A stretch of 64,000 bases of DNA from Geosporobacter ferrireducens (GTDB taxonomy: Bacteria > Bacillota > Clostridia > Peptostreptococcales > Thermotaleaceae). The notes below the pieces were generated by a model. The model saw only the letters and a list, made by a program, of their open reading frames with translations, did no database searches and was not told where the DNA came from. The translations under genes and the position numbers were made by a program. The DNA is taken from NCBI RefSeq assembly GCF_001750685.1, contig NZ_CP017269.1:2149416-2213415 (forward strand). Reading direction: 5' to 3'. Positions within the stretch are counted from its first letter, which is position 1, and each line of letters starts with the position of its first letter. This document shows, one piece after another, positions 26,702 to 35,234 of the stretch.

Positions 26702-27633
26702 CTACTGGTAGGTTCCCAGGATCTTTCCTGCCGGATCTGTTAATGCGGTTACGTCCCCATGGGCATTGTACAGGTAGTAGGCTTTTTCGTTGTCTGCTTT
26801 TCTTGCGATCAGGTTGAGTCCGTAGGTGTTTTCTGCTTTGATGTTTCCTGTTATGTCTGTCTCCAGTATGACTTTGCTGCCGTCGTAGATGAACAGCAGG
26901 GTCTCTTCTGAGATGCTTCCTGTTTTGTTTTGGGTTATCATATGCTTGGCATCCCGGTAGCCTTCGATGTTGTAGCCGTAGGCTATGGTCTGATTCCCGG
27001 TTATGGTTTTTATCAGCTGGTTGTATTCGTTGTATTGGTACAGGGTCAGTTCACCAGTGCTTCCCTCTCCCGCCAGGGAGAGTGCTACGATTTCCAGGTC
27101 TTTATCGGATAGGGCCTGGATTTGATGTTCTGCTTTGCTGACCAGGTTGCCGTTGGCATCATAGTGATAGGTTTTTTCGATGGTTTTTCCTGCCTCCTGC
27201 AGGGTTTCTCTTTCCAGTTGGTTTTTGTTGTTGTAGCTGTAGTTGGTCAGTTTGACGGCTCCTGCCAATACTTCGATTTGTGCGGTCCTATTTCCTGCTT
27301 TATCGTATTCAAAGGTGGTTTTTATGCCACCGGGTTCTTGGACTTCTTTGAGTCGGTTGACGCTGTCGTAGGTGTAGGTGGTGGTTCCCCTGTTTTCTGT
27401 CTTGGTCAGCTGGTTTCCGTTGTCATCATAGGTATAGGTGTATTCGTCTATGAGGGTGCCGTCGGTTTTTTTGTTGGTAAGTTTTGTGACTTCTCCCCGC
27501 TTGCTGTACTGGTAGGTTTCTTTTGTGCCTGACGGGTAGAGGATTTCTTTTCGGCCTCCGTTGTCATTGTAGCTGTACCGGGTCACTTCTCCCTTGTTTT
27601 CTACGGCTTTGAGTCTTCCGGCTTTGTCGAAGG
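26702..27633 (-). pseudogene. YD-repeat part of cassette E, separated from its tip by an amber codon
   Basis: This is a nearly perfect duplicate of the end of the YD-repeat region of the 2857-residue gene, beginning at FDKAGRLKAVENKGEV and running through YTYDDNGNQLTKTENRG and NIKAENTYGLNLIARKADN to ILGTYQ. There a TAT codon of the parent gene (GTYQYDAFGN) is TAG at 26702-26704. The frame continues to the tip after this one stop (distance 1086 bases, a multiple of three). The 5' end is fused to a 233-base non-coding block. The same amber occurs in cassette D. Confidence 0.85.
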
Positions 27634-27866
27634 TGTGAAACAGCACCTTATGCCGATCAAAAATGCACAAAAACTTCAAATTAATTCATCTTTGTTTCCT
27701 AGGGCAGATTGAATACTCTTATTAACTGTATATAAGATTGTTTAATCTGCATTTTCTGTTTAAGTTCAAATATTATGGTAAATAATCAAAAAATAGGTAG
27801 GAGAAAAGCATCTTCGCACTTTGCTCTTCTCCTAAATCTATCAAACAACGAACCGTCCCCTGTTCT
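27634..27866. repeat. 233-base 5' block of cassette E (copy of 32647-32879)
   Basis: The block is nearly identical to 32647-32879 with a constant offset of 5013 bases. It joins the truncated YD frame after FDKAG to a REP end (AACGAACCGTCCCCTGTTCT). It contains the terminator at 27786-27834. Both class II cassettes (D and E) carry it, so it marks a cassette duplication boundary. Confidence 0.85.
27786..27834 (-). terminator. Terminator upstream of cassette E
   Basis: On the minus strand AGGAGAAGAGC and GCTTTTCTCCT form an 11-bp stem (one mismatch-type wobble), followed by ACCTATTTTTTG. It insulates cassette E from transcription coming from the genes to the right. The copy at 32799-32847 does the same for cassette D. 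Confidence 0.75.
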
Positions 27867-27898
27867 ATGCTATTCTATGCATATATAGATGAAAAAAA

Positions 27899-27929
27899 TG
27901 CGACAAAAGAGAATCCTCTCCTTGCCGCA
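27899..27929 (-). terminator. Terminator with TGCGACA arms behind immunity gene D
   Basis: On the minus strand TGCGGCAAGGAGAGG and CTCTTTTGTCGCA form the stem, then TTTTTTTCATC. It is a copy of the terminator at 25147-25185. Confidence 0.75.
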
Positions 27930-27931
27930 CA

Positions 27932-27968
27932 CAAAAAAAACCAACAACCAGTAAACAACTGACTGTTG
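27932..27968 (-). terminator. First terminator behind immunity gene D
   Basis: On the minus strand CAACAGTCAG and CTGGTTGTTG form a stem followed by GTTTTTTTTG, about 60 bases after the immunity gene. Confidence 0.65.
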
Positions 27969-28025
27969 AGCCTTTTTCGTAGGTAAAATTCTGATTGATT
28001 CCTTTAAGAACCGCCCCTTGGTCTA

Positions 28026-28265
28026 TTATTTATCATTGTCCTTATTATTTGTTTTATCATTTAGAAGATACTTTTTTTCTTGGATTTTAAACCAAATATA
28101 AAATCCTAAGGCAACTATGGAAATAAAAGTTATGCCTATTACTGTCGTTAGCATTCTACCTTCATGATAATCAAATCCAGATTTACTAAATATCATATTT
28201 GCGCAATAGGACACAATAATCAATATAATGATCAGAGTATATACTATGTTTTTTATTTTGACCAC
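28026..28265 (-). CDS. Putative membrane immunity protein for toxin tip D
   Basis: A 79-residue protein with two membrane helices (about IVYTLIIILIIVSYCANMIF at 6-25 and TTVIGITFISIVALGFYIWF at 40-59) and a charged C-terminus. It begins with GTG 35 bases after the stop of toxin tip D. Position, size and topology fit an immunity protein against a toxin that attacks the membrane. No family is recognised. Two terminators follow. Confidence 0.65.
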   Translation of the reverse strand: MVKIKNIVYTLIIILIIVSYCANMIFSKSGFDYHEGRMLTTVIGITFISIVALGFYIWFKIQEKKYLLNDKTNNKDNDK

Positions 28266-28300
28266 CCACTTTCATATCGAATTTTCATCACCAAACAAAT

Positions 28301-29551
28301 TTAAAATCCTTTAAAAAGGTTATTGATAGCTTTAATTGACTGCTTATAGTTAATATTCATTTTCTTTATCTTCTCAGCATAATCAACTTTAATTTCATGT
28401 TCTTTCTTAATTTCTTCTAATTCATCTATAGACCATGCCTTATTCCATTCACTATCATATAAAGTTCTCTCGTCGTTTTTTCCTAACTCAATACTTCTAC
28501 TGAGTGATTTCACTTTTTCAGAATAAAAATCCTCAATCTTATTACATAATGCTATTACCTTTTTTCTATCATCCTCCTTTCTCATAAGATATCTATAGTC
28601 TCCTAAACTATCACGTATTTGCTTACTTTTCTCTAATTCATAGTCAAGAGATAATTCGTAACCTGGTTCTGAGATATACTTTGCAAATCCTTCTAATGCA
28701 CCTATTCCGCCTCCATAAAGCATGGTGCTCCAATGTCCTTCTCCTGCTTTAACACCTTGATACGCACCATAGCCAACAGTCGTAGATAGATCCACAAGTT
28801 GACCAGCACCAAGGCTTTTTTTCAATTCAATATCACTAATTATGTCATCATAGTATTGTAAATAAGAACCATAGTAAATACCTTCAGCATGTAGCCACTT
28901 TTTTACTTCCTCAATTGCTTTATTATATAAATCATTATCTTCTTTTTTAACTTCCGCTCCTTTTACAACTTTTGAATCATCAAACCATTGATATTTAGCA
29001 GAGGCAATCAAAGCCATGGGTGCATATACAATATCCTCATCTTCAATGGTCATACTTTTACTCGTGGATACTTTTCCTGCAATATCACTGGTACTTTTCA
29101 ATGCAAAATAAGTTGTCAGTCCAACTAGCTTATAAATTGTCTCATTAAATTGATTTGATTTCATCATATATTCGCTGTTGTTTCCTGTCTGAGCGCTACT
29201 ACCTGAGCTGCTATTTGTACTGCTTCCCCTGTCACTTCTTTCTTTATCTCTTACGGCTTTCGTTGCTGCTATTGCTGCACCTATTGTTGCCCCAATAATT
29301 GTCTCTATAAAGTGTCCCGTTGGGTCATGGTATGTGATTGGATTGTTGGCACAGTAGGTGTATAGGTTTAGGCTTAGTGGGTCATTTAGCTGTCCCTTAT
29401 AGGTATCCTGTGTGATGAATCTGGCAATCTTAGGATCGTAATATCTTGCATTGAGGTAGTATAACTCTATTTCTTCATCGTAGCGGTATCCTGCATAGGT
29501 ATAGGGGTTTGGTTTTTCGTATGTCTTTTCTCTTATGTTTCCGAAGGCATC
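28301..29551 (-). CDS. Rhs C-terminal cassette D: core, pre-toxin motif and unknown toxin tip
   Basis: The open frame after the amber at 29552-29554 encodes the same core and linker as cassette E, the pre-toxin motif NQFNETIYKLVGLTTYFA (first ATG at 29167) and a tip of about 240 residues. The tip shares DEDIVYAP and SKVVKGAEV with tip C and then diverges. It has a Gly-rich stretch (YGAYQGVKAGEGHWSTMLYG, GGGIGALEGFAKYI) that could form a membrane-inserting segment, and a charged helical C-terminus. No toxin family is recognised. The membrane immunity gene downstream supports a membrane target. Confidence 0.65.
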   Translation of the reverse strand, partial: DAFGNIREKTYEKPNPYTYAGYRYDEEIELYYLNARYYDPKIARFITQDTYKGQLNDPLSLNLYTYCANNPITYHDPTGHFIETIIGATIGAAIAATKAVRDKERSDRGSSTNSSSGSSAQTGNNSEYMMKSNQFNETIYKLVGLTTYFALKSTSDIAGKVSTSKSMTIEDEDIVYAPMALIASAKYQWFDDSKVVKGAEVKKEDNDLYNKAIEEVKKWLHAEGIYYGSYLQYYDDIISDIELKKSLGAGQLVDLSTTVGYGAYQGVKAGEGHWSTMLYGGGIGALEGFAKYISEPGYELSLDYELEKSKQIRDSLGDYRYLMRKEDDRKKVIALCNKIEDFYSEKVKSLSRSIELGKNDERTLYDSEWNKAWSIDELEEIKKEHEIKVDYAEKIKKMNINYKQSIKAINNLFKGF

Positions 29552-30385
29552 CTACTGGTAGGTTCCCAGGATCTTTCCTGCCGGATCTGTTAATGCGGTT
29601 ACGTCCCCATGGGCATTGTACAGGTAGTAGGCTTTTTCGTTGTCTGCTTTTCTTGCGATCAGGTTGAGTCCGTAGGTGTTTTCTGCTTTGATGTTTCCTG
29701 TTATGTCTGTCTCCAGTATGACTTTGCTGCCGTCGTAGATGAACAGCAGGGTCTCTTCTGAGATGCTTCCTGTTTTGTTTTGGGTTATCATATGCTTGGC
29801 ATCCCGGTAGCCTTCGATGTTGTAGCCGTAGGCTATGGTCTGATTCCCGGTTATGGTTTTTATCAGCTGGTTGTATTCGTTGTATTGGTACAGGGTCAGT
29901 GCATCGGTGCTTCCCTCTCCCGCCAGGGAGAGTGCTACGGTTTCCAGGTCTTTATCGGATAGGGCCTGGATTTGATGTTCTGCTTTGCTGACCAGGTTGC
30001 CGTTGGCATCATAGTGATAGGTTTTTTCGATGGTTTTTCCTGCCTCCTGCAGGGTTTCTCTTTCCAGCTGGTTTTTGTTGTTGTAGCTGTAGTTGGTCAG
30101 TTTGACGGCTCCTGCCAATACTTCGATTTGTGCGGTCCGGTTTCCTGCTTTGTCGTATTCAAAGGTGGTTTTTATGCCTCCGGGTTCCTGGACTTCTTTG
30201 AGTCGGTTGACGCTGTCGTAGGTGTAGGTGGTGGTTCCCCTGTTTTCTGTCTTGGTCAGCTGGTTTCCGTTGTCATCATAGGTATAGGTGTATTCGTCTA
30301 TGAGGGTGCCGTCGGATTTTTTGTTGGTAAGTTTTGTAACTTCTCCCCGCTTGCTGTACTGGTAGGTTTCTTTTGTGCCTGACGG
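29552..30385 (-). pseudogene. YD-repeat part of cassette D, cut by an amber codon and by IS21
   Basis: This is a near copy of the YD region in cassette E and in the large gene. It ends at TAG (29552-29554) in the phrase GTYQ*DAFGN, the same position as in cassette E, and the frame continues to the tip (1251 bases, a multiple of three). Its upstream part is interrupted at 30385/30386 by an IS21 element and resumes at 32545-32646. Confidence 0.85.
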
Positions 30386-30437
30386 TGTCAATTACGTTTT
30401 GAAATTCCTTTAAATCATCGGTCGAAAATTCCCTTTT

Positions 30438-31217
30438 TTACCGTTTCTGTTGGTCACTAATCTTGCTGGAATCATAGAATCCAGCTTTTTTCTTTTCTTT
30501 GATTCTGTAGCTGTCGCCTTTGATATTGATGGTTGTGGAGTGATGGAGGAGCCGATCAAGGATGGCTGTTGCCACCACATGATCTCCAAACACCTCACCC
30601 CATTGTCCGTAGGACTTGTTAGAAGTCAGTATGATAGAGCCCTTTTCATATCGTTCGGAAACGATTTGGAAGAAGTAATGGGCGACTTCAGCCTCCATAG
30701 CTTGATAGCCTACTTCGTCAATAATTAGTACATCAGGCTTTTGCAGGGTCTTGATCTTTCTACTTATCCTCCCACTGCGTATGTTGTCCTTGATTATACC
30801 AATCAGTTCATGGGCACTGAGAAAGTAGGCTGTATGCCGATTCTTTAGGGCATGGACTGCCAAGCCTACGGCTAAGTGGGTTTTCCCTACACCGGGAGGA
30901 CCTAACAGTATCACATTTTCACTGCGATTTACAAATGCCAGGGTCATAAGCTCCTTTATTCACCTTTCATCTACACTTGGCTGAAAATCAAATTCAAACT
31001 CTTCTATAGTTTTAACGTAGGGTAGCTTTGCCAGTTTCATATTAGTCTTAATGGCTCGCTGTTGTTTTGCATCAATTTCTGCCCATAAGAGCTTGTCTAG
31101 AAACTCCAAATAGGGTATACTTCCTTTAGATGCTTCTTCTGCAAGGTGGTCATAAATCTGTGGAATATGAATGAATCCTAGTTCATCAAAGGCGCTTTTA
31201 AGTCGTTCGATGAGCAT
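30438..31217 (-). pseudogene. istB: IS21 helper ATPase IstB, split by an in-frame TGA
   Basis: IstB is normally one protein of about 250 residues. Here the N-terminal 85 residues (MLIERLKSAFDELGFIHIPQ to FQPSVDER) end at TGA (30960-30962), and the same frame continues as IKELMTLAFVNRSENV with Walker A LLGPPGVGKTHL and Walker B VLIIDEVGYQ. The start ATG (31215-31217) has GGAGGTGA and overlaps the istA stop. Without readthrough or restart at the downstream ATG the transposition helper is lost. Confidence 0.85.
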
Positions 31218-32458
31218 TAGATCACCTCCCGACAAAGAAGCTTATCGTACACTTCAAGTGGGCGTTCTTGCACTTTGGGTGTTGTATCAGGATTGAGTTT
31301 TGGTGCTGTGGCGGCAACCTTTTTCTGACTCCCTGAAACAATATTCTCAAAGTGTTTTTTATTGTAGCTGCTTTTGTTTTTACCTATTATCTTTTCATGC
31401 CTTGCAATACACTTTCCAGAACCATCGTAAAACTCTAATATTCCATTTCTTAAGTCTCTCACACCAATATAGCTCCCCACATACTGATATGGTACCGAAT
31501 AACGATTGGTCTCATAGGAGATCATGCAATCATTCATTACCTTTCTCTGCTCGTGATATTCCAATAGGAATGGAGCAGAATTGTAAGGTTTTAGAACTTC
31601 TCTTTTAAATCTTTCTTCAGGGACTTCCTTTGTTGTACCATGGACTCGCTTGTTTGCCTTCTCAACAACCCAGTTCAGTGCCATATGATTAAGGTCTGCT
31701 ATACTGCTAATGGATTTGATCCTTACCCAGAAATTCTTCTTTATGTATTTGATACCGTTTTCTACTTTTCCCTTAGTACGCGGAGCGTAGGGACGGCATC
31801 TAATGGGTGAAAATCCTTGGTGTTTAGCAAAGGCTAAAAACTTCTCATTCCATTTATTTTCTCCCTTCTGATGGGCATATCTTACAACGGTTTTCATGTT
31901 GTCATAAAGGATTGTATCAGGAAGACCACCGAAGAACTCGAAGGCTCTTTCATGGCACCCGATGAGGGTATCTATCTTCTCATCTTCCGTAAACTCCAGA
32001 TACTTTTGTCTTGAGTAGCCCATGATCATTAGAAATCCATGTACTTTCTTTAGTTTCCCATTTATATCTTCAACAGTGAATTCGCCCCAATCTACTTGGG
32101 CTTGCTTCCCTGGCGGTGTTTCATAACGAATACTGGCTTTCGCCAAACTCTTTTCTCTATGGGGCTTCATAAATTCCCGTAGAATTGTAGTCTTACCTGT
32201 ATAGCCCATGGCTTCTATTTCTTCTTGAATTACTACTGCATTAACGCAGCCTTCCTGCATTCTATTTAAGATATATTCTTTAAATGAATCTAGTTTTGAT
32301 TCTTTGTTGACACTTCGTTTATATTCAGGCAGATCCTTTGAATCTATATATTTTCTAATGGTTTTAGGATCTCTACCCGTAAGCTTTGCAATATCTTTAA
32401 TATACATCCCTTTACTTCGCATATCTTTTATCATAAACATCTCCTCTGTCTGTACCAT
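31217..32458 (-). CDS. istA: IS21 transposase IstA
   Basis: A 413-residue transposase with an N-terminal helix-turn-helix (DMRSKGMYIKDIAKLTGRDP) and an rve/DDE core: QAQVDWGEFTVED, DTILYDNMKTVV and TKGKVENGIKYIKKNFW supply the Asp, Asp and Glu. It appears intact. An AGAGAGCT-type site precedes the ATG. Confidence 0.93.
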   Translation of the reverse strand: MVQTEEMFMIKDMRSKGMYIKDIAKLTGRDPKTIRKYIDSKDLPEYKRSVNKESKLDSFKEYILNRMQEGCVNAVVIQEEIEAMGYTGKTTILREFMKPHREKSLAKASIRYETPPGKQAQVDWGEFTVEDINGKLKKVHGFLMIMGYSRQKYLEFTEDEKIDTLIGCHERAFEFFGGLPDTILYDNMKTVVRYAHQKGENKWNEKFLAFAKHQGFSPIRCRPYAPRTKGKVENGIKYIKKNFWVRIKSISSIADLNHMALNWVVEKANKRVHGTTKEVPEERFKREVLKPYNSAPFLLEYHEQRKVMNDCMISYETNRYSVPYQYVGSYIGVRDLRNGILEFYDGSGKCIARHEKIIGKNKSSYNKKHFENIVSGSQKKVAATAPKLNPDTTPKVQERPLEVYDKLLCREVI

Positions 32459-32544
32459 AGCTCTCTCCTTTCGGAAAGAGTGTACCGTTTTTCAGAGGGA
32501 AATTTCAACCGTTTTTTATTGGTATTTTATCATCGATTTTGACA

Positions 32545-32646
32545 ACGGGTAGAGGATTTCTTTTCGGCCTCCGTTGTCATTGTAGCTGTACCGGGTCACC
32601 TCTCCCTTGTTTTCTACAGTTTTCAGTCTTCCGGCTTTGTCAAAGG
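32545..32646 (-). pseudogene. 5' end of the cassette D YD region, right of IS21
   Basis: It encodes FDKAGRLKTVENKGEVTRYS and the following DNGGRKEILYP, then the target duplication ACGG and the insertion. The breakpoint at FDKAG is identical to that of cassette E. Confidence 0.8.
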
Positions 32647-32879
32647 TGTGAAACAGCACCTTATGCCGATCAAAACTGCACAAAAACTTCAAATTAATTC
32701 ATCTTTGTTTCCTAGGGCAGATTGAATACTCTTATTAACTGTATATAAGATTGTTTAATCTGCATTTTCTGTTTAAGTTCAAATATTATGGTAAATAATC
32801 AAAAAATAGATAGGAGAAAAGCATCTTCGCACTTTGCTCTTCTCCTAAATCTGTCAAACAACGAACCGTCCCCTGTTCT
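32647..32879. repeat. 233-base 5' block of cassette D (copy of 27634-27866)
   Basis: This is the same non-coding block as upstream of cassette E, including the terminator (minus strand, about 32799-32847) and the REP end AACGAACCGTCCCCTGTTCT. The remaining stretch to 33008 holds a hairpin (CTAAACACTAG.../CCAATGTTTAGGTCTTA, about 32920-32955) that may terminate immunity gene C. Confidence 0.8.
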
Positions 32880-33008
32880 ATAGCTACCCTGTTCTATGAT
32901 CTAAAGGAAATATGAAGACCTAAACACTAGAGAGTAACCAATGTTTAGGTCTTATTTTAGGGGCAAAACTTCCGATTGAACCCTTCAAGAACCGGCCCTT
33001 TTGACTTA

Positions 33009-33335
33009 TTACAATTTCAGGAAAGTTTTTAATTTAATCCATTGTACTGATAAGAAAAATCTTAATCTCTTATTATTGTACTCGTTCTCAAATTCTTCCT
33101 GCCATTGTTGCACAAGATTTTTAAAATTATTAATAAAATCCCAGTCTATATTTCTATCTGCATTATTTTTCTTCATAGCATCAATTTCGTATAAAAGTCT
33201 ATTGTAATTATCTTCAATAAAGCTATCTAGGATTTTTTGCTGATAGGTTGAAGGTAAATTTCTCTCCCTACACAATACTTTAAATTTTAGGAATACTACT
33301 TTAAATTTTTCCTTAACTAAATTGTATTCTTTCAT
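33009..33335 (-). CDS. Putative immunity protein for toxin tip C
   Basis: A 108-residue soluble, helical, charged protein. An upstream in-frame start (33350) is rejected because TTGGAGG lies just before the ATG at 33333-33335. It begins 20 bases after the stop of tip C. The sequence (MKEYNLVKEKFKVVFLKFKV, FINNFKNLVQQWQEEFENEY) belongs to no family I can name. Role inferred from position. Confidence 0.65.
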   Translation of the reverse strand: MKEYNLVKEKFKVVFLKFKVLCRERNLPSTYQQKILDSFIEDNYNRLLYEIDAMKKNNADRNIDWDFINNFKNLVQQWQEEFENEYNNKRLRFFLSVQWIKLKTFLKL

Positions 33336-33354
33336 TATATTTACCTCCAATATA

Positions 33355-34206
33355 TTAATCGAAAATAGATTTAATCAATTGGATAAAAGCATCTTTCCAT
33401 TTTGTATTACTTTTTACCCCTTTAGCGGTGTTAACAAAAGCACTCCAAAAAGCATCAGCTTCTTTTGCATCTTTTAGCAATTCCCCAACCTCTTTTGCAG
33501 CTTGCTCCATTTCTGCGCTTTGTGTTATATCTTTAGTAGTTGACATGCTTTTTTTCTGGAGCTCCGTCATTTCTTTAATTGGATTCTTAATATATTGTCC
33601 TGATACAGGGTCTCTAAAGCGGATATCTTTTATATCGAGTTGACTACGCGAATCCATTCCGCTTATAAATATATTGGATATCTCCATAGATGTCTTATAA
33701 TTATTATAAGCATCAAAAAATTCTTTTGAACTCTCATGGCTTTCCCAATCAGCTTTACTAGTGCCTGTGAGTTTTTGAGCTAATCCAAAGTAGTAAACAT
33801 CATCTACTGCGAAAATGTACGCCATTACTTGTGCTTGTTTTGATAGGTTAGAACTAACTTGAGTTCCTTTTACAACTTTTGAACCATCAAATTGCTGATA
33901 CTTAGTAGAAGCAACCAAAGTCATAGGTGCAGATGCATATACAATATCCTCATCTTCAATCATCATGCTTTGACTCGTAGATACTTTTTCTGCAATAATA
34001 TTGGTACTTTTCGCTGCAAAATAGGTTGTCAGCCCGATTAGCTTATAAATCGTCTCATTAAATTGATTTGGTTTCATCACATAGCTGCTGCTTGATGTTT
34101 GAGAACTGCTGCCTGAGCTGCCGGAACTTCCGCTTTTGCTGCTTCCTCCACTACTACTCTTACTGCTACTTTTAATACCGCTACTGCTCCATTCCTTATC
34201 TGCCAT
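33355..34206 (-). CDS. Rhs C-terminal cassette C: Ser-rich linker, pre-toxin motif and unknown toxin tip
   Basis: The frame (283 residues from the ATG in MADKEWSSSG) contains a Ser/Gly-rich linker, the pre-toxin motif NQFNETIYKLIGLTTYFA and a tip of about 210 residues. The tip starts with DEDIVYASAP and SKVVKGTQV as in tip D, then differs: VMAYIFAVDDVYYFGLAQKL, DIKDIRFRDPVSGQYIKNPI, and a helical end. No toxin family is recognised. The YD part upstream is almost fully deleted, so it is a silent donor or a remnant. Its immunity gene follows. Confidence 0.65.
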   Translation of the reverse strand: MADKEWSSSGIKSSSKSSSGGSSKSGSSGSSGSSSQTSSSSYVMKPNQFNETIYKLIGLTTYFAAKSTNIIAEKVSTSQSMMIEDEDIVYASAPMTLVASTKYQQFDGSKVVKGTQVSSNLSKQAQVMAYIFAVDDVYYFGLAQKLTGTSKADWESHESSKEFFDAYNNYKTSMEISNIFISGMDSRSQLDIKDIRFRDPVSGQYIKNPIKEMTELQKKSMSTTKDITQSAEMEQAAKEVGELLKDAKEADAFWSAFVNTAKGVKSNTKWKDAFIQLIKSIFD

Positions 34207-34455
34207 ATGACTACCGCCGTGGGTATCTGTCGCTGTTTTGCTGTAGTCTGTATAATCCTTATTTCCTGATGTGGTCCCGATGATTTCTCCATACCGGTTC
34301 TATAGTTGTTATTGTAGCTGTAGTTGGCCAGTTTGACGGCTCCTGCCATTACTTCGATTTGTGCGGTCCGGTTTCCTGCTTTGTCGTATTCAAAGGTGGT
34401 TTTTATGCCTCCGGGTTCCTGGACTTCTTTGAGTCTGTCGATACTATCGTAGATG
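34207..34455 (-). pseudogene. YD/core remnant of cassette C with internal deletion and frameshift
   Basis: The remnant reads RLKEVQEPGGIKTTFEYDKA and ANYSYNN, then jumps to NRYGEIIGTTSGNKDYTDYS in another frame. Compared with cassette B this removes some 800 bases including the whole RHS core. The 5' end is fused directly to the terminator palindrome of the upstream immunity gene at the same YD unit as in cassette B. Confidence 0.8.
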
Positions 34456-34465
34456 AAAGAAAAAA

Positions 34466-34495
34466 GCGACAAAAGAGAATCCCCTTCTTGTCGCA
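34466..34495 (-). terminator. Terminator with GCGACA arms behind the lipase-type immunity gene A2
   Basis: On the minus strand GCGACAAGAAGGGG and TTCTCTTTTGTCGC pair, followed by TTTTTTCTTTC. It is fused to the start of the cassette C remnant. Confidence 0.7.
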
Positions 34496-34509
34496 CATAA
34501 ACTAAATCT

Positions 34510-34560
34510 CATCCACGCTTTCAGAAATGAGTCATTTAGAACCGTCCCTTTTTGACTCTA
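34510..34560. repeat. GAGTCA-type REP, copy 2
   Basis: GAGTCATTTAGAACCGTCCC and TTTTTGACTC form a hairpin, adjacent to the 3' end of immunity gene A2. It is the same as the copy at 38872-38921 behind immunity gene A1. Confidence 0.65.
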
Positions 34561-34562
34561 TT

Positions 34563-35234
34563 TTATTTCTCCTCTTTACCAAACAATCCCCTTCTCCAAT
34601 AACCTGTTTTATTTATCCACAAATCTGTCAAAATATCAATCTGTTTCTTAGTATCAAGTCCTGAAACATTAGCCTCTTTGTATAGCTCTTCAAATTCCTC
34701 TACACTCATTTTTATTAATTGACTTCCTTCAAATCGTTCAATTGCATTTCTATTAAATCCACCTGCTATGCCTACAATGTTACCAACTACATCGGATGTT
34801 TCTCTTTCTCTTAAATACAACATTGTTCTAACAATAAAACGAACTTCTACAGGTTTCTGTGAGTTAACAAATACTCTATTATTTATGGCAACATGAATTA
34901 TATTACCGTCTTTTATATCCATATTATTATCAAAAAATAACTCATCTCTTAGTTTATGCAAATCTTCTTTATCATTTTTGAGCAATAATACTTGTCCTTG
35001 AACGCCTTCCTTCGCCTTAATGATACTAATATCACGCATTAATATATCTTCTGTAACTAACACATTATTGCTAGTATAGTTCTTATATTTTAGAAAAAAA
35101 TTATTTATCTCACTTCTAAATAGTAAAGAAAAAACCAATAACACAAATATAAGTAAGATTAAAGTTATTCTCCAAATCCTACTGCATGAAAAAAAGTTAA
35201 AAGTTTTGCCTAACATATCGTTCATCATTCCCAT
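34563..35234 (-). CDS. Putative immunity protein A2 (paralogue of the lipase-tip immunity protein)
   Basis: About 223 residues, with one N-terminal membrane helix (WRITLILLIFVLLVFSLLFR) and an outer domain. It matches the immunity protein at 38924-39571 along its length: LVTEDILMRDISIIKAKEGV, VQGQVLLLKN, RFIVRTMLYLRERETSDVVG, IVGIAGGFNRNA and an identical end WINKTGYWRRGLFGKEE. An upstream GTG is possible, but the ATG at 35232-35234 overlaps the stop of the toxin remnant (TAATG), indicating translational coupling. The cognate toxin has been destroyed, so it is an orphan immunity gene. Confidence 0.75.
   Translation of the reverse strand: MGMMNDMLGKTFNFFSCSRIWRITLILLIFVLLVFSLLFRSEINNFFLKYKNYTSNNVLVTEDILMRDISIIKAKEGVQGQVLLLKNDKEDLHKLRDELFFDNNMDIKDGNIIHVAINNRVFVNSQKPVEVRFIVRTMLYLRERETSDVVGNIVGIAGGFNRNAIERFEGSQLIKMSVEEFEELYKEANVSGLDTKKQIDILTDLWINKTGYWRRGLFGKEEK

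Larger units (their letters stand above)
30386..32544 (-). mobile_element. IS21-family insertion sequence in cassette D
   Basis: The element is 2159 bases, starts TGTCAATTACG and ends CGATTTTGACA, so the termini are inverted repeats with TG...CA ends. The target duplication is ACGG (30382-30385 and 32545-32548), confirmed by the uninterrupted sequence GCCTGACGGGTAGAGG in cassette E. It carries istA and a broken istB. Related short repeats (TGAAATTTCCCT-like) lie inside each end, as is usual for this family. Confidence 0.93.
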
